Shown here: positions 34,027 through 42,429 of the stretch, in pieces
How the letters are laid out: each line of letters opens with the position of its first letter
How positions within the stretch are numbered: position 1 is the first letter of the stretch
Source: Blautia hominis
Lineage (GTDB): Bacteria > Bacillota > Clostridia > Lachnospirales > Lachnospiraceae
Length of the DNA stretch: 64,000 nucleotides
Assembly: GCA_002270465.1 (NCBI GenBank)
Contig: NQOF01000006.1
Coordinates: 248,001-312,000, forward strand
Reading direction: 5' to 3'
Translations under genes and position numbers: made by a program
Notes under the pieces: generated by a model
Database searches by the model: none
Seen by the model: the letters and a program-made list of their open reading frames with translations, nothing else
Told to the model about the DNA's origin: nothing

Positions 34027-34866
34027 ATGCATTCCATAAGTTTCAATAAGAAAATAAGCAGGATCATAATATATGTTCTGCTGCTGACAGTTATTATTGT
34101 TACCGTGCTGCCCTTTGTCTGGATGCTTTCCGCATCTATTAAAACAGACAGGGAAGTATTTCAGATGAACCCCTTTGTGCTCATACCGGAGAATGCCAAA
34201 TGGAGCAATTATATAAGTATTTGGAGCAGGATACCACTGTGGACATTTATAAAAAATACAATAATATTGACAGTTACCGTTACGGCACTTCAGTTGTTTA
34301 CCAGCTCATTCGCTGCCTATGCATTTGCAAAAATGGAGTTTTCAGGCAAAAAGACCCTTTTCATGGCCTATATCTCTACCATTGCCATGCCCTGGCAGGT
34401 CTATATGATTCCTCAGTTCTTAATGATGAGGAAAATGGGACTGAATGATACACTTTTAGCGATGGTGATTTTACAGGCATTTTCCGCATTCGGCGTTTTT
34501 CTAATGAGACAGTTTTATATGGGAATACCGGATTCCCTTTGTGAGGCAGCCAGAATTGACGGTATGAGCGAGTATGGTATTTATGCAAGGATCATGCTCC
34601 CTCTGTCCAAGCCATCGCTGGCAACATTGACAATTTTCACTTTTGTGTCAACCTGGAACGATTATCTGGGGCCGACCATTTACTTGAAGACAGAAACAAA
34701 AAAGACGATCCAGATTGGGCTTCAAAGATTCATCGGGCAGTATTCCAGTGAATATGGACTGATGATGGCAGGGGCGGTGATATCTCTGGTTCCTGTATTG
34801 ATCGTATTTTTAGCACTTCAAAAATATTTTGTGGCGGGAATTGCTACATCCGGTATCAAAGGCTGA
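34027..34866 (+). CDS. Sugar ABC transporter permease (MalG type)
   Basis: A 279-residue permease with six membrane segments and the EAA motif EAARIDGMSEYGIYARIMLP (about residues 178-197). The C-terminus LQKYFVAGIATSGIKG is standard for MalG-type proteins. GGGAGGAAG precedes the ATG, 14 bases after the MalF-type gene. It forms the second half of the importer. Confidence 0.9.
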   Translation: MHSISFNKKISRIIIYVLLLTVIIVTVLPFVWMLSASIKTDREVFQMNPFVLIPENAKWSNYISIWSRIPLWTFIKNTIILTVTVTALQLFTSSFAAYAFAKMEFSGKKTLFMAYISTIAMPWQVYMIPQFLMMRKMGLNDTLLAMVILQAFSAFGVFLMRQFYMGIPDSLCEAARIDGMSEYGIYARIMLPLSKPSLATLTIFTFVSTWNDYLGPTIYLKTETKKTIQIGLQRFIGQYSSEYGLMMAGAVISLVPVLIVFLALQKYFVAGIATSGIKG

Positions 34867-34895
34867 TATAAAGAAAGCAGAAAGGAAGACAGAAC

Positions 34896-36014
34896 ATGGA
34901 AAGAGAGATTCTTTGGGCACAGGAGATTTCCGGAAAGATAAAGAGCAAGATGGCAGTCGTTGCAGAAAGAAATCAGCATAAGATTCCGTATACAACAGAA
35001 AATGGCTGTTTTGATGACCTGACAGATAAAAATATCTGTTGGTGGACCAATGGGTTTTGGGGCGGTATTATGTGGCAGTTATATCATGCTTCCGGAGATG
35101 AACTTTACAGGGGAATAGCCCTGGAAGTGGAAGAGAAGCTGGATAGAAATCTGATGATACATATGGGGATGGACCATGACAGCGGATTCAAATGGCTTCC
35201 TACATCAGGGGCCCATTACAGAATAGACGGCGACAAGGCATCCTATAACCGGCTCATGCTTGCGTCCGATAATCTGGCCGGCAGGTTCAACATGGCAGGT
35301 GGATTTTTGAGAGCCTGGAATGATAAAAGGGATGGCAGCCGGGCAGGCTGGGCGATCATAGACTGTATGATGAATCTTCCGCTTTTATATTGGGCATCAG
35401 ATCTGACAAAAGACCCCAGATATGGTCAGATCGCCAAGATTCATGCACAGACAGCCATGAAGTATTTTATCAGGGAAGACGGGTCTGTGAATCATATTGT
35501 AGAATTTCATCCGGCCACAGGTGAATTCCTCACCTCTCATGGAGGGCAGGGATACAGACAGGGTTCCACATGGACAAGGGGACAGGCATGGGCAATTTAT
35601 GGATTTGTGCTGAGCTATTTATATACAAAGGAGGAAGGGTATCTCCAAAGTGCAGAAAAAACAGCGGACTACTTTAGGGAAAACATACCGGATGAGGGTG
35701 GCATACCGGTAGATTTCAGACAGCCTCCGGACTGTACTTGGGAAGATTCCACTGCAGCGGCCATAGCTGCCTGCGGCATGCTTGAACTGAGCAAAATAGT
35801 AAAAAGTGGAGAGAAATACAAAAAAACAGCCATAAACTTATTGCATTTTTTAGCAAATGAAAGATGTAACTGGTCCCTGAAGTGTGATCATATATTGGAA
35901 AAGTGTACGGCGGCATTTTCAGATGATAAGCATGAATTTGCCATCATTTATGGAGATTACTTTTTTATTGAAGCGATCTGGAAACTGACAGGAGAAGAAC
36001 TTTTTATATGGTAG
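34896..36014 (+). CDS. GH88 unsaturated glucuronyl hydrolase
   Basis: A 372-residue intracellular (alpha/alpha)6-barrel enzyme. The paired catalytic aspartates fit MGMDHDSGFKWLPTSGA (about residue 89) and AIIDCMMNLPLLYWAS (about 152); GSTWTRGQAWAIYGF (about 228) is also conserved. GH88 enzymes hydrate the 4,5-unsaturated uronic acid left by polysaccharide lyases, releasing a keto acid. The gene lies in the importer operon, so unsaturated uronic oligosaccharides are probably the imported sugars. Confidence 0.9.
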   Translation: MEREILWAQEISGKIKSKMAVVAERNQHKIPYTTENGCFDDLTDKNICWWTNGFWGGIMWQLYHASGDELYRGIALEVEEKLDRNLMIHMGMDHDSGFKWLPTSGAHYRIDGDKASYNRLMLASDNLAGRFNMAGGFLRAWNDKRDGSRAGWAIIDCMMNLPLLYWASDLTKDPRYGQIAKIHAQTAMKYFIREDGSVNHIVEFHPATGEFLTSHGGQGYRQGSTWTRGQAWAIYGFVLSYLYTKEEGYLQSAEKTADYFRENIPDEGGIPVDFRQPPDCTWEDSTAAAIAACGMLELSKIVKSGEKYKKTAINLLHFLANERCNWSLKCDHILEKCTAAFSDDKHEFAIIYGDYFFIEAIWKLTGEELFIW

Positions 36015-36025
36015 GTGATCAAAGG

Positions 36026-38101
36026 ATGATATTTCAACCTAAGACTGTGGATTACGAACGCAGCCCCTATACAGGGCTGACCAGGGAAAGCTGGCTGGAA
36101 GCAGCGGAATATCTGCTCACAGGCATATTTCAGAATATTAAATCAGAGGATGCCCCGATAGTCATGCCCCGCAAGGAGACGACGATCACATATCCTCACA
36201 TAAATGCTGCTGAGAAAATCCTGGAAGCGGAGAGAAGGGCAGAAATATTTGAAGGTCTGGCCCGTTCCTTTTTTATAGCTGCGCCATTGGTTGATAACAA
36301 ACCGGATATAGTGGTCAGCGGATATAATATCAGAGAGTATTATAAAAAACAGATACTTCGGATCTGTACAAAAGATGATGAATTATATGTCGGTACATAT
36401 GAAGACTTACAGGAATTAACAGATCATGAAGATCCATTTCGGGCATTCCAGCAGACGGTAGAAACCTGCGCGTTGGTCATCTGTCTATGGATCAGCAGAG
36501 AAAAAATATGGGATACTTATACAAAAAAAGAGAAAGATAAGATTGCCGGATTCATCAGCAGTTTTGCCCATGCAAATACAGTACCGCAGAACTGGCGTCT
36601 GTTTAATATGCTGGATATGGCATTTCTGCATATGGAAGGCTATCCTATCCGGGAAGATATCATGCTTGACCATGCGCAGTCTGTCCTTAATTATTATGTG
36701 GGGGATGGCTGGTATAGGGATGGCCATTCTTTTGATTATTATTCATGCTGGGCTTTTAATGTCTATGGACCGCTGTGGAATTTGTGGTATGGATATGAAC
36801 ATATGCCGGAGATAGCCGGAAAATTTGAACGTAACTCTAATCAGTTGATGATGACCTATCCGGACTTTTTTGACCGGGACGGATTCACCAATATGTGGGG
36901 AAGAAGCAATATTTACCGCAATGCAGCTACCAGTGCATTTGATGCAAACATGTTCCTGCAGAACCCGTCCGTTAACCCGGGAGTTGCCAGGCGGATTTCT
37001 TCGGGTTCGTTGCTGCAGTTTTTGACCAGAGAGGATTTTCTTTTTGAAGGGATTCCGACGCTTGGCTTTTACGGAACCTTCTCTCCGTTGGTGCAGGCCT
37101 ATTCCTGTGCGGAATCTCCCCTGTGGCTGGGAAAGGCATTCCTGTGTCTGCATCTGCCCGCGGAACATCCATTCTGGACAGCAAAAGAGGAGAACGGCAC
37201 GTGGGAGGTGATGGAGGAAAATGAGGTAAAAGAGACTGTACTTGACGGCCCTGCTCTCTGTTTTACCAATCATCAGGCCAATGGGGAAACCGTCTTACGC
37301 ACAGGCAAGGTTGTAAAGGACCGGAATGACGATCATGGCATGTGGAATTACTCAAAATTATGTTTCAATACGAAATATCCCTGGGAAGCAGCTCCGTGTC
37401 AAAAAGGTGTAAAAGTCCGGAATGTGGAGGCTCAGCAGTATGTACTGAAGGACCTGGCATCAGATGAGGTACAGAAAGCTAACGTGACATTTTGGAATGG
37501 CAGCAGGGGCGGCGTACTTTACAGAAGACAGTTCTTTGACTACAATCTGCAAAAGGAGTCCATGTGGATACAGGCCATGAATTTAGCTGATTTCCCTGTA
37601 CCCCATGGTATTTTTCGGGCAGATAAACACAGATTGTTCAGACGGCCCGTTGCCTTTACACTGGGTGCATACGGATTTCCTGACAATGGAACACAGATAA
37701 TGGAAAAGACAGATGGAGTGGGGAAAGCAATGATCCTAAAGGGAAGAGATTTTACTGGCAGAGAGAAACAGCTGGCCATGACCATTTATCAGGGGTGGAA
37801 CGAACTAAAATACGTCCATAGTGAGGGCAGTGATCCGGATTCGGAAAAATCGATCATAGTTTATGCTGAAACGAAGCTGGATAAACAATATGGCGGATTT
37901 GAGCCATATCTATTGCTCTCGCAGGTCATCACTAAGGAAAGCCATGATGATTTTACAGAGGATGAAATCTTTCCGGTTGCTTATTTGGAGTATGATGATT
38001 ATAGGAAAAACGGAAGCTATGGGACAACGGTGATCGGATTAAAAAACGGGGATAAAAAAGAGATAAATTTTGAGGAGATGGAGAGAACGCTTTTATTATA
38101 A
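36026..38101 (+). CDS. DUF2264 family protein, probable uronic-acid glycosidase
   Basis: A 691-residue protein with no signal peptide. The N-terminal half (about 1-370) is an alpha-helical barrel (GYNIREYYKKQ, NTVPQNWRLFNMLDMAFL, GDGWYRDGHSFDYYSCWAFN) and the C-terminal half is beta-rich. It matches the DUF2264 family; from memory, CAZy family GH154 beta-glucuronidases fall here. The conserved YRDGHSFDYY stretch is a candidate active-site segment. ATG 36026 is preferred over one at 36008 that overlaps GH88. It ends the operon and is followed by a terminator. Confidence 0.75.
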   Translation: MIFQPKTVDYERSPYTGLTRESWLEAAEYLLTGIFQNIKSEDAPIVMPRKETTITYPHINAAEKILEAERRAEIFEGLARSFFIAAPLVDNKPDIVVSGYNIREYYKKQILRICTKDDELYVGTYEDLQELTDHEDPFRAFQQTVETCALVICLWISREKIWDTYTKKEKDKIAGFISSFAHANTVPQNWRLFNMLDMAFLHMEGYPIREDIMLDHAQSVLNYYVGDGWYRDGHSFDYYSCWAFNVYGPLWNLWYGYEHMPEIAGKFERNSNQLMMTYPDFFDRDGFTNMWGRSNIYRNAATSAFDANMFLQNPSVNPGVARRISSGSLLQFLTREDFLFEGIPTLGFYGTFSPLVQAYSCAESPLWLGKAFLCLHLPAEHPFWTAKEENGTWEVMEENEVKETVLDGPALCFTNHQANGETVLRTGKVVKDRNDDHGMWNYSKLCFNTKYPWEAAPCQKGVKVRNVEAQQYVLKDLASDEVQKANVTFWNGSRGGVLYRRQFFDYNLQKESMWIQAMNLADFPVPHGIFRADKHRLFRRPVAFTLGAYGFPDNGTQIMEKTDGVGKAMILKGRDFTGREKQLAMTIYQGWNELKYVHSEGSDPDSEKSIIVYAETKLDKQYGGFEPYLLLSQVITKESHDDFTEDEIFPVAYLEYDDYRKNGSYGTTVIGLKNGDKKEINFEEMERTLLL

Positions 38102-38151
38102 GATCCTTTTACAAGATCACAGGATATATCGGCGTCGACGGCAAGTGAAAT

Positions 38152-38188
38152 CAGGACAACTATGGTTTATTCATAGTTGTCCTGTTTT
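38152..38188 (+). terminator. Terminator of the glucuronide operon
   Basis: CAGGACAACTATG (38152-38164) and its exact complement (38172-38184) followed by TTTTC. Confidence 0.88.
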
Positions 38189-38251
38189 CGCAGCAATATT
38201 TTTGTATACGACGGTATGTATTAATTTTATATCAATTGCCATGGACTTATG

Positions 38252-38800
38252 TTATTGCCAGAGTGGGTTATGGAGAATGATCTTCATAAGGCATATATCA
38301 TGGCCCATCTTTATACTTTTTAGTAAATCCACATCCGCAGTGCAGGCAAACGCTTTTTCAAAAAGGACTTTACTGTAACCGGTAGTGCACTGGCACCATG
38401 TATTTGTCTCTAATCTATCCACTTCTGCAAGCATAGGGCAGGGGCAGAAATCAAACCGCAGATATAGTTCCCCGTTTTTGCAAAAAAGCCCGGCAGCCTC
38501 AGCTTTCTTTGAATTTGCAAATTCTTCTATGCTTGATGCACCGGACATCAGCTCTCTTACAAGCGCAAGCTTTTCCTCCATCCCGTAACCACATTGGCAG
38601 TTCATGCGTATTTTTTTTATCGTTTGACGGTCAAAACGGTTTTCCAATCGGTTCATTGCAGATTTTACCCAATCAGCATTACTTTCTCCATTTGCGGACC
38701 GCTCTTTGCCGTACACGACTTCATTGGCTGCATCTGCATTGCTTTCTGCCAGGACAGAATTGTAAATTACATTCTCTTGAATTTTCCTTATATCAAACAT
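38252..38800 (-). CDS. Cysteine-rich protein of unknown function (DUF6144-like)
   Basis: A 182-residue cytoplasmic protein with clustered cysteines: MNCQCGYGM (about residue 66), LFCKNGELYLRFDFCPCPML (about 104-123) and NTWCQCTTGYSKVLFEKAF (about 132-150). The pattern suggests metal binding and resembles what I recall as DUF6144 (low certainty). AAAGGAG lies before the start. No clear operon partner. Confidence 0.6.
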   Translation of the reverse strand: MFDIRKIQENVIYNSVLAESNADAANEVVYGKERSANGESNADWVKSAMNRLENRFDRQTIKKIRMNCQCGYGMEEKLALVRELMSGASSIEEFANSKKAEAAGLFCKNGELYLRFDFCPCPMLAEVDRLETNTWCQCTTGYSKVLFEKAFACTADVDLLKSIKMGHDICLMKIILHNPLWQ

Positions 38801-38883
38801 AGTTTTCTCCTTTTTCTTTCATTTGATGGATGAGACAGACTTCTATTATTTCTGATTATGAATATCATTTTCATCTGACGGCA

Positions 38884-38949
38884 TAAAAAATGACTCTCTT
38901 TCTTTATAGAAGTATTTCTTGGTACTTCTGATTATAGAAAGAAAGTCAC
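38884..38949 (-). terminator. Terminator of the AraC/GyrI-like gene
   Basis: A stem of more than 20 bases between 38891 and 38949, followed on the minus strand by TTTTTT (38885-38890). Confidence 0.8.
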
Positions 38950-38973
38950 TTGTTGACTTCTGAATTCTTGCTT

Positions 38974-39834
38974 TTATGAAACGGGTATGCATAAATCCAT
39001 GACAACCTGATGGCAGCCTCGGTCAATATGGCGATAAATATTTAAACCATACCGTTTTGCCATTTTATAACCGCTCCCCGGCAGCCAAACGTTGAAAACT
39101 CCTTGCAATGTCTCGAAAATGTCCTTGATCTCTCCTTGGAAATGATACACGATCCATTTGCCGCCATTTATCCACATGACATTATCAAGCGTGCAGTCCT
39201 GCCCAACTGTCATACAAATATCGCAGATACATTGAGAAGCGTTTGTAATAGCAGGATCATTAAAAAAACGTTCTGCCAGAATGGTCCTCTCATTCATAAA
39301 CGCTTTATACTTATCTAAAAAGAGATACCAGTTTTTTTCAATGTCCACATAATTTCCGATAAAACGTTCATAGATCACAAAAAGGTCAGGGGACTCTTGG
39401 ATTTCGATTTGGGCAGCATATTCCTCCGCAGTTTTAAAGTGAGCCGTTCGTGCAGGGGAAAAAGGAACAGGCATACTATGAGTTGGGATTGACTGCCGAA
39501 ACATAGAAGGAGAAGTATCATGGTGTTTTCTGAATACAGAACTATAATTGGAAGAACTATATCCGTAATCTAATCCGATGTCAGTTACTGTTTTCATTGG
39601 ATTTAGTTTCATATCAATTGCGCTTTGGTCAATTTTACAGCGTTTAATAAATGCATAGATGCTTTCACCGGTTTCTTCCTTAAATATCCGGCTAAAATGA
39701 TATTTTGAGATATAAAACTGAGCAGATATGGAATCAAGTGATAAATCATCATCTAAATGCTGTATTATATGATCAATAATCTGATCAACAAGTTTTTTTC
39801 TGTCCATATATATTTTTACCTGTGTGTATTTCAT
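38974..39834 (-). CDS. AraC family regulator with GyrI-like effector domain
   Basis: A 286-residue Rob/BltR-type regulator. The double HTH is N-terminal (LSLDSISAQFYISKYHFSRI and TVTDIGLDYGYSSSNYSSVF, residues about 30-95). Residues about 140-286 resemble a GyrI-like small-molecule binding domain (ESPDLFVIYERFIGNY, VWLPGSGYKMAKRYGLNIY). Such proteins respond to lipophilic compounds. A second possible start lies at 39807. It is divergent from the kinase gene and has its own consensus promoter. Confidence 0.82.
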   Translation of the reverse strand: MKYTQVKIYMDRKKLVDQIIDHIIQHLDDDLSLDSISAQFYISKYHFSRIFKEETGESIYAFIKRCKIDQSAIDMKLNPMKTVTDIGLDYGYSSSNYSSVFRKHHDTSPSMFRQSIPTHSMPVPFSPARTAHFKTAEEYAAQIEIQESPDLFVIYERFIGNYVDIEKNWYLFLDKYKAFMNERTILAERFFNDPAITNASQCICDICMTVGQDCTLDNVMWINGGKWIVYHFQGEIKDIFETLQGVFNVWLPGSGYKMAKRYGLNIYRHIDRGCHQVVMDLCIPVS

Positions 39835-39864
39835 ACTTTACATTAGGCGGCTTATTACATTTTG

Positions 39865-39893
39865 ATTGTAGGGTTTCTCCGGTATGGTGTCAA
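39865..39893 (-). promoter_or_regulatory. Promoter of the AraC/GyrI-like gene
   Basis: On the minus strand TTGACA (39888-39893), 17-base spacer, TACAAT (39865-39870). Confidence 0.8.
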
Positions 39894-39927
39894 CACAAAA
39901 CGGTGTGGTATTGTTTCCCATAGAAAT

Positions 39928-39956
39928 TTGCATTGCGCCCTTAAGGGGCGTATAAT
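39928..39956 (+). promoter_or_regulatory. Promoter of the kinase-racemase-oxidoreductase genes, with a dyad in the spacer
   Basis: TTGCAT (39928-39933), 17-base spacer, TATAAT (39951-39956). The spacer is occupied by the GC-rich near-palindrome GCGCCCTTAAGGGGCG, a likely regulator site. Confidence 0.65.
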
Positions 39957-40076
39957 AAAAACTGAATCTGTTCTGTTCACCGGTCGAAAGCAAAGAACTT
40001 TTGTGCAGCGATATGGAAAATGCCAGGTCTGCTAAAAAGTGACGGTGGATAGAGATCAGGAAACGGAGAGATATGA

Positions 40077-40601
40077 ATGGGAACAGGGATTATGATATGC
40101 GGCTTAAATGGTGCCGGAAAGAGTACACTGGGAAAAGCGTTGGCAGAGAAACTGGGTTTTCATTTTATTGATAATGAAGATTTGTTTTTTCCAAAAACAG
40201 ACGCTCATTATATTTATGCATCGCCACGATCCCGTGAAGAAGTGGAAAAACTTCTGCTGCATGAGATCAGTACACACGAAAACTTTGTCTTTGCCGCTGT
40301 GAAAGGGGATTACGGGAAAGATATCCTACCGTTTTATCAATATGCAGTGGTCATTGACGTACCAAAAAATATTCGGCTGCAAAGGGTGAAAAATCGTTCT
40401 TTTCAAAAATTCGGCAGCAGAATGCTGTCCGGTGGAACTTTATATGAACAGGAACGTGCATTTTTTGATATGGTCAGATCCAGAACAGAGGATGAGGTTG
40501 AAGAATGGGTACAAGCCTTGCGCTGTCCTGTCATACATGTGGATGGGACCTTGCCCGTTGAAGAAAATATAAATAGCATCATAGAGCGGCTGCATAGCTG
40601 A
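40077..40601 (+). CDS. P-loop kinase-like protein (shikimate kinase/AAA_18 type)
   Basis: A 174-residue P-loop protein with Walker A GLNGAGKST (about residue 9), DNEDLFF as a possible phospho-acceptor binding segment, and a lid-like RLQRVKNRSFQKFGSRM (about 101-117). It resembles small nucleoside, shikimate or gluconate-type kinases, but the specific substrate motifs are not clear. ACGGAGAG lies six bases before ATG 40077. Racemase and oxidoreductase genes follow in the same direction. Confidence 0.7.
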   Translation: MGTGIMICGLNGAGKSTLGKALAEKLGFHFIDNEDLFFPKTDAHYIYASPRSREEVEKLLLHEISTHENFVFAAVKGDYGKDILPFYQYAVVIDVPKNIRLQRVKNRSFQKFGSRMLSGGTLYEQERAFFDMVRSRTEDEVEEWVQALRCPVIHVDGTLPVEENINSIIERLHS

Positions 40602-40647
40602 ATATACTTTTTAAAGCCGGAAAATAAGAGGTTAAGGAGTGCCTGAA

Positions 40648-41340
40648 ATGAAAACGATCGGACTAATTGGCGGAATGAGCTGGGAGAGCACAGTTCCGTA
40701 TTATCGAATCATAAACGAAGAAGTGAAAAATAGACTTGGAGGACTTCATTCTGCGAAAATCATTCTTTATAGCGTAGAATTTGATGAAATTGAAAAATGT
40801 CAGTCAAGCGGTGACTGGAAAAAGAGCGGAGATATACTTGGCAAAGCGGCGCAGGGGTTGGAAGCAGCCGGTGCTGACTTTATTTTGATCTGTACAAATA
40901 CCATGCACAAAGTAGTTCCTCAGATATCATCAATGATACATATTCCTATCATACATATAGCCGATGCCACAGCAGAAGAACTTGAAAAATGTCATATTCA
41001 GAGAGTGGGTTTATTAGGAACCAAATACACTATGACACAAGAGTTTTATAAGCAAAAGCTGATAGACAGAGGCATAGATGTAATAATACCGGAGGAAGAG
41101 GATATTGATACGGTCAATGCGATCATCTTCCGTGAACTTTGCATAGGGGAGATCAGGAAGGAATCCCGCAAAAAATTCCAAAAGATCATTGATAGGCTGA
41201 AGGACAAGGGAGCGGACGGTGTCATCCTCGGATGTACTGAAATTGGACTCCTCATTCATCCGTCTGACTCTTCACTGCCTGTTTTTGATACAACTCTGAT
41301 CCATGCAAAACGAGCAGTTGAGACAGCGTTAGAAAGTTAA
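40648..41340 (+). CDS. Aspartate/glutamate racemase family protein
   Basis: A 230-residue cofactor-independent racemase. The two catalytic cysteines are in ICTNTMHK (about residue 82) and LGCTEIGLL (about 193), and GLIGGMSWEST marks the N-terminal substrate loop typical of aspartate racemase (YgeA/RacX type). It interconverts D- and L-amino acids, likely aspartate or a related one. ATG 40648 is chosen since AAGGAG ends directly before a GTG at 40639, which would be too close. Confidence 0.85.
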   Translation: MKTIGLIGGMSWESTVPYYRIINEEVKNRLGGLHSAKIILYSVEFDEIEKCQSSGDWKKSGDILGKAAQGLEAAGADFILICTNTMHKVVPQISSMIHIPIIHIADATAEELEKCHIQRVGLLGTKYTMTQEFYKQKLIDRGIDVIIPEEEDIDTVNAIIFRELCIGEIRKESRKKFQKIIDRLKDKGADGVILGCTEIGLLIHPSDSSLPVFDTTLIHAKRAVETALES

Positions 41341-41362
41341 AATTTAAATGGAGGATTCGGCA

Positions 41363-42055
41363 GTGAATATAACGATCGTACATGGACAGAGTCATAAAGG
41401 TTCAACTTATCATATTGCAAAAATACTTTCCGAAAAGTTGAAAGGTGAGGTTACGGAATTTTTTCTGCCGAGGGATTTTCGCTCTTTTTGCGTGGGGTGC
41501 ACCAATTGTTTTGAGAAATCTGAAACGTTATGTCCTCATTACGAAAGTCTGAAGCCCATTACAGAAGCCCTGGATAACGCCGATGTGATCATTTTGGCCA
41601 GCCCTGTATATGTTTTTCACGCTACAGGCGCCATGAAGGTCTTTTTAGACCATTATGGCTATAGATGGCTGGTACATCGTCCAGAAGAAAAAATGTTTCA
41701 CAAGCAGGCAGTCTGTATTTCAACAGCAGCAGGCGGAGGCATGAGGAGTACGAATAAGGATATGGCGGACAGTACATTCTTTTGGGGAATTGGAAAGACC
41801 TATAAATATGGGGAAGCGGTTAAGGAAGTCTCATGGAATCGGGTTGACGACAAGATAAAACACCGTATTGAAAAGAAAACTTCATCTCTGGCTCGAAAGA
41901 TCAGAAAAAATTATGGCAATGTCAGACCCTCTTTAAAAACAAAGGCATTCTTTGGTGTTATGAGACATGTACAAAAAAACGGCTGGAATGAGGCAGACGC
42001 AGATTACTGGCGTGAAAAAGGATGGACGGGTAAAAAACGTCCGTGGAAAAAGTAA
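41363..42055 (+). CDS. Flavodoxin-like NAD(P)H-dependent oxidoreductase
   Basis: A 230-residue flavodoxin-fold protein with the FMN phosphate loop GQSHKGSTYHIAKIL near the N-terminus, CVGCTNCFEKSETLCPH (cysteine-rich, as in multimeric flavodoxin WrbA-like proteins) and ASPVYVFHATGAMKVFLDH. A basic, Trp-rich tail ends the protein. The start is probably GTG 41363, eight bases after GGAGG; the ATG at 41348 is itself part of the ribosome site. Electron acceptor unknown. Confidence 0.78.
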   Translation: MNITIVHGQSHKGSTYHIAKILSEKLKGEVTEFFLPRDFRSFCVGCTNCFEKSETLCPHYESLKPITEALDNADVIILASPVYVFHATGAMKVFLDHYGYRWLVHRPEEKMFHKQAVCISTAAGGGMRSTNKDMADSTFFWGIGKTYKYGEAVKEVSWNRVDDKIKHRIEKKTSSLARKIRKNYGNVRPSLKTKAFFGVMRHVQKNGWNEADADYWREKGWTGKKRPWKK

Positions 42056-42104
42056 AAGAGAGGCAGCTCCCGCCGGAGTGTAAAATGTTTAAGGAAGAGG
42101 TGAT

Positions 42105-42400
42105 ATGAGATTACCAGAAGATTATGGCTTTTATGCGGATCGTTATTTTTTGCAATGGCTGTCCTTATGGGCTGTAATGATCATAAACAGCCAGACGCTG
42201 ACAATACATGGATCCTGTTTTGACAAAAGAACAGGTATTACTGCTTCATGACCGTCTCGTTGAGGTTACAGGAGGCAGCTGCAAGAGAGCATCATTATTT
42301 TGAGTATTTAGGAGAATCCTTCCACGATATAGGATATCAACTAGTCATTGTGAAACGGCCCTTTTTAGTCCGTATTACTGTATGGGGTGCAATTTTATAG
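42105..42400 (+). pseudogene. Decayed lipoprotein-like gene with frameshifts
   Basis: After ATG 42105 the best protein signal is one frame off: ITRRLWLLCGSLFFAMAVLM followed by GCNDHK, a clear lipoprotein signal peptide that has no start codon in its own frame. A one-base loss after ATGAG explains this. The frame stops soon after, and the next conserved-looking stretch (MDPVLTKEQVLLLHDRLVEV, TGG) is in another frame; it resembles the start of a Fic/Doc-type protein but is too short to be sure. The last frame ends at TAG 42398-42400. At least two frameshifts. GGAAGAGGTG before the ATG is intact. This is all the 42.06-42.41 kb gap contains. Confidence 0.5.
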
Positions 42401-42429
42401 GAAACCCTCCGGTTAATGGGAGGGTTTCC
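42400..42429 (-). terminator. Hairpin overlapping the response-regulator stop codon
   Basis: GGAAACCCTCC (42400-42410) pairs with GGAGGGTTTCC (42419-42429). One arm encodes the last residues (RKPSH) of the response regulator. T-run is weak on either strand. Confidence 0.5.
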
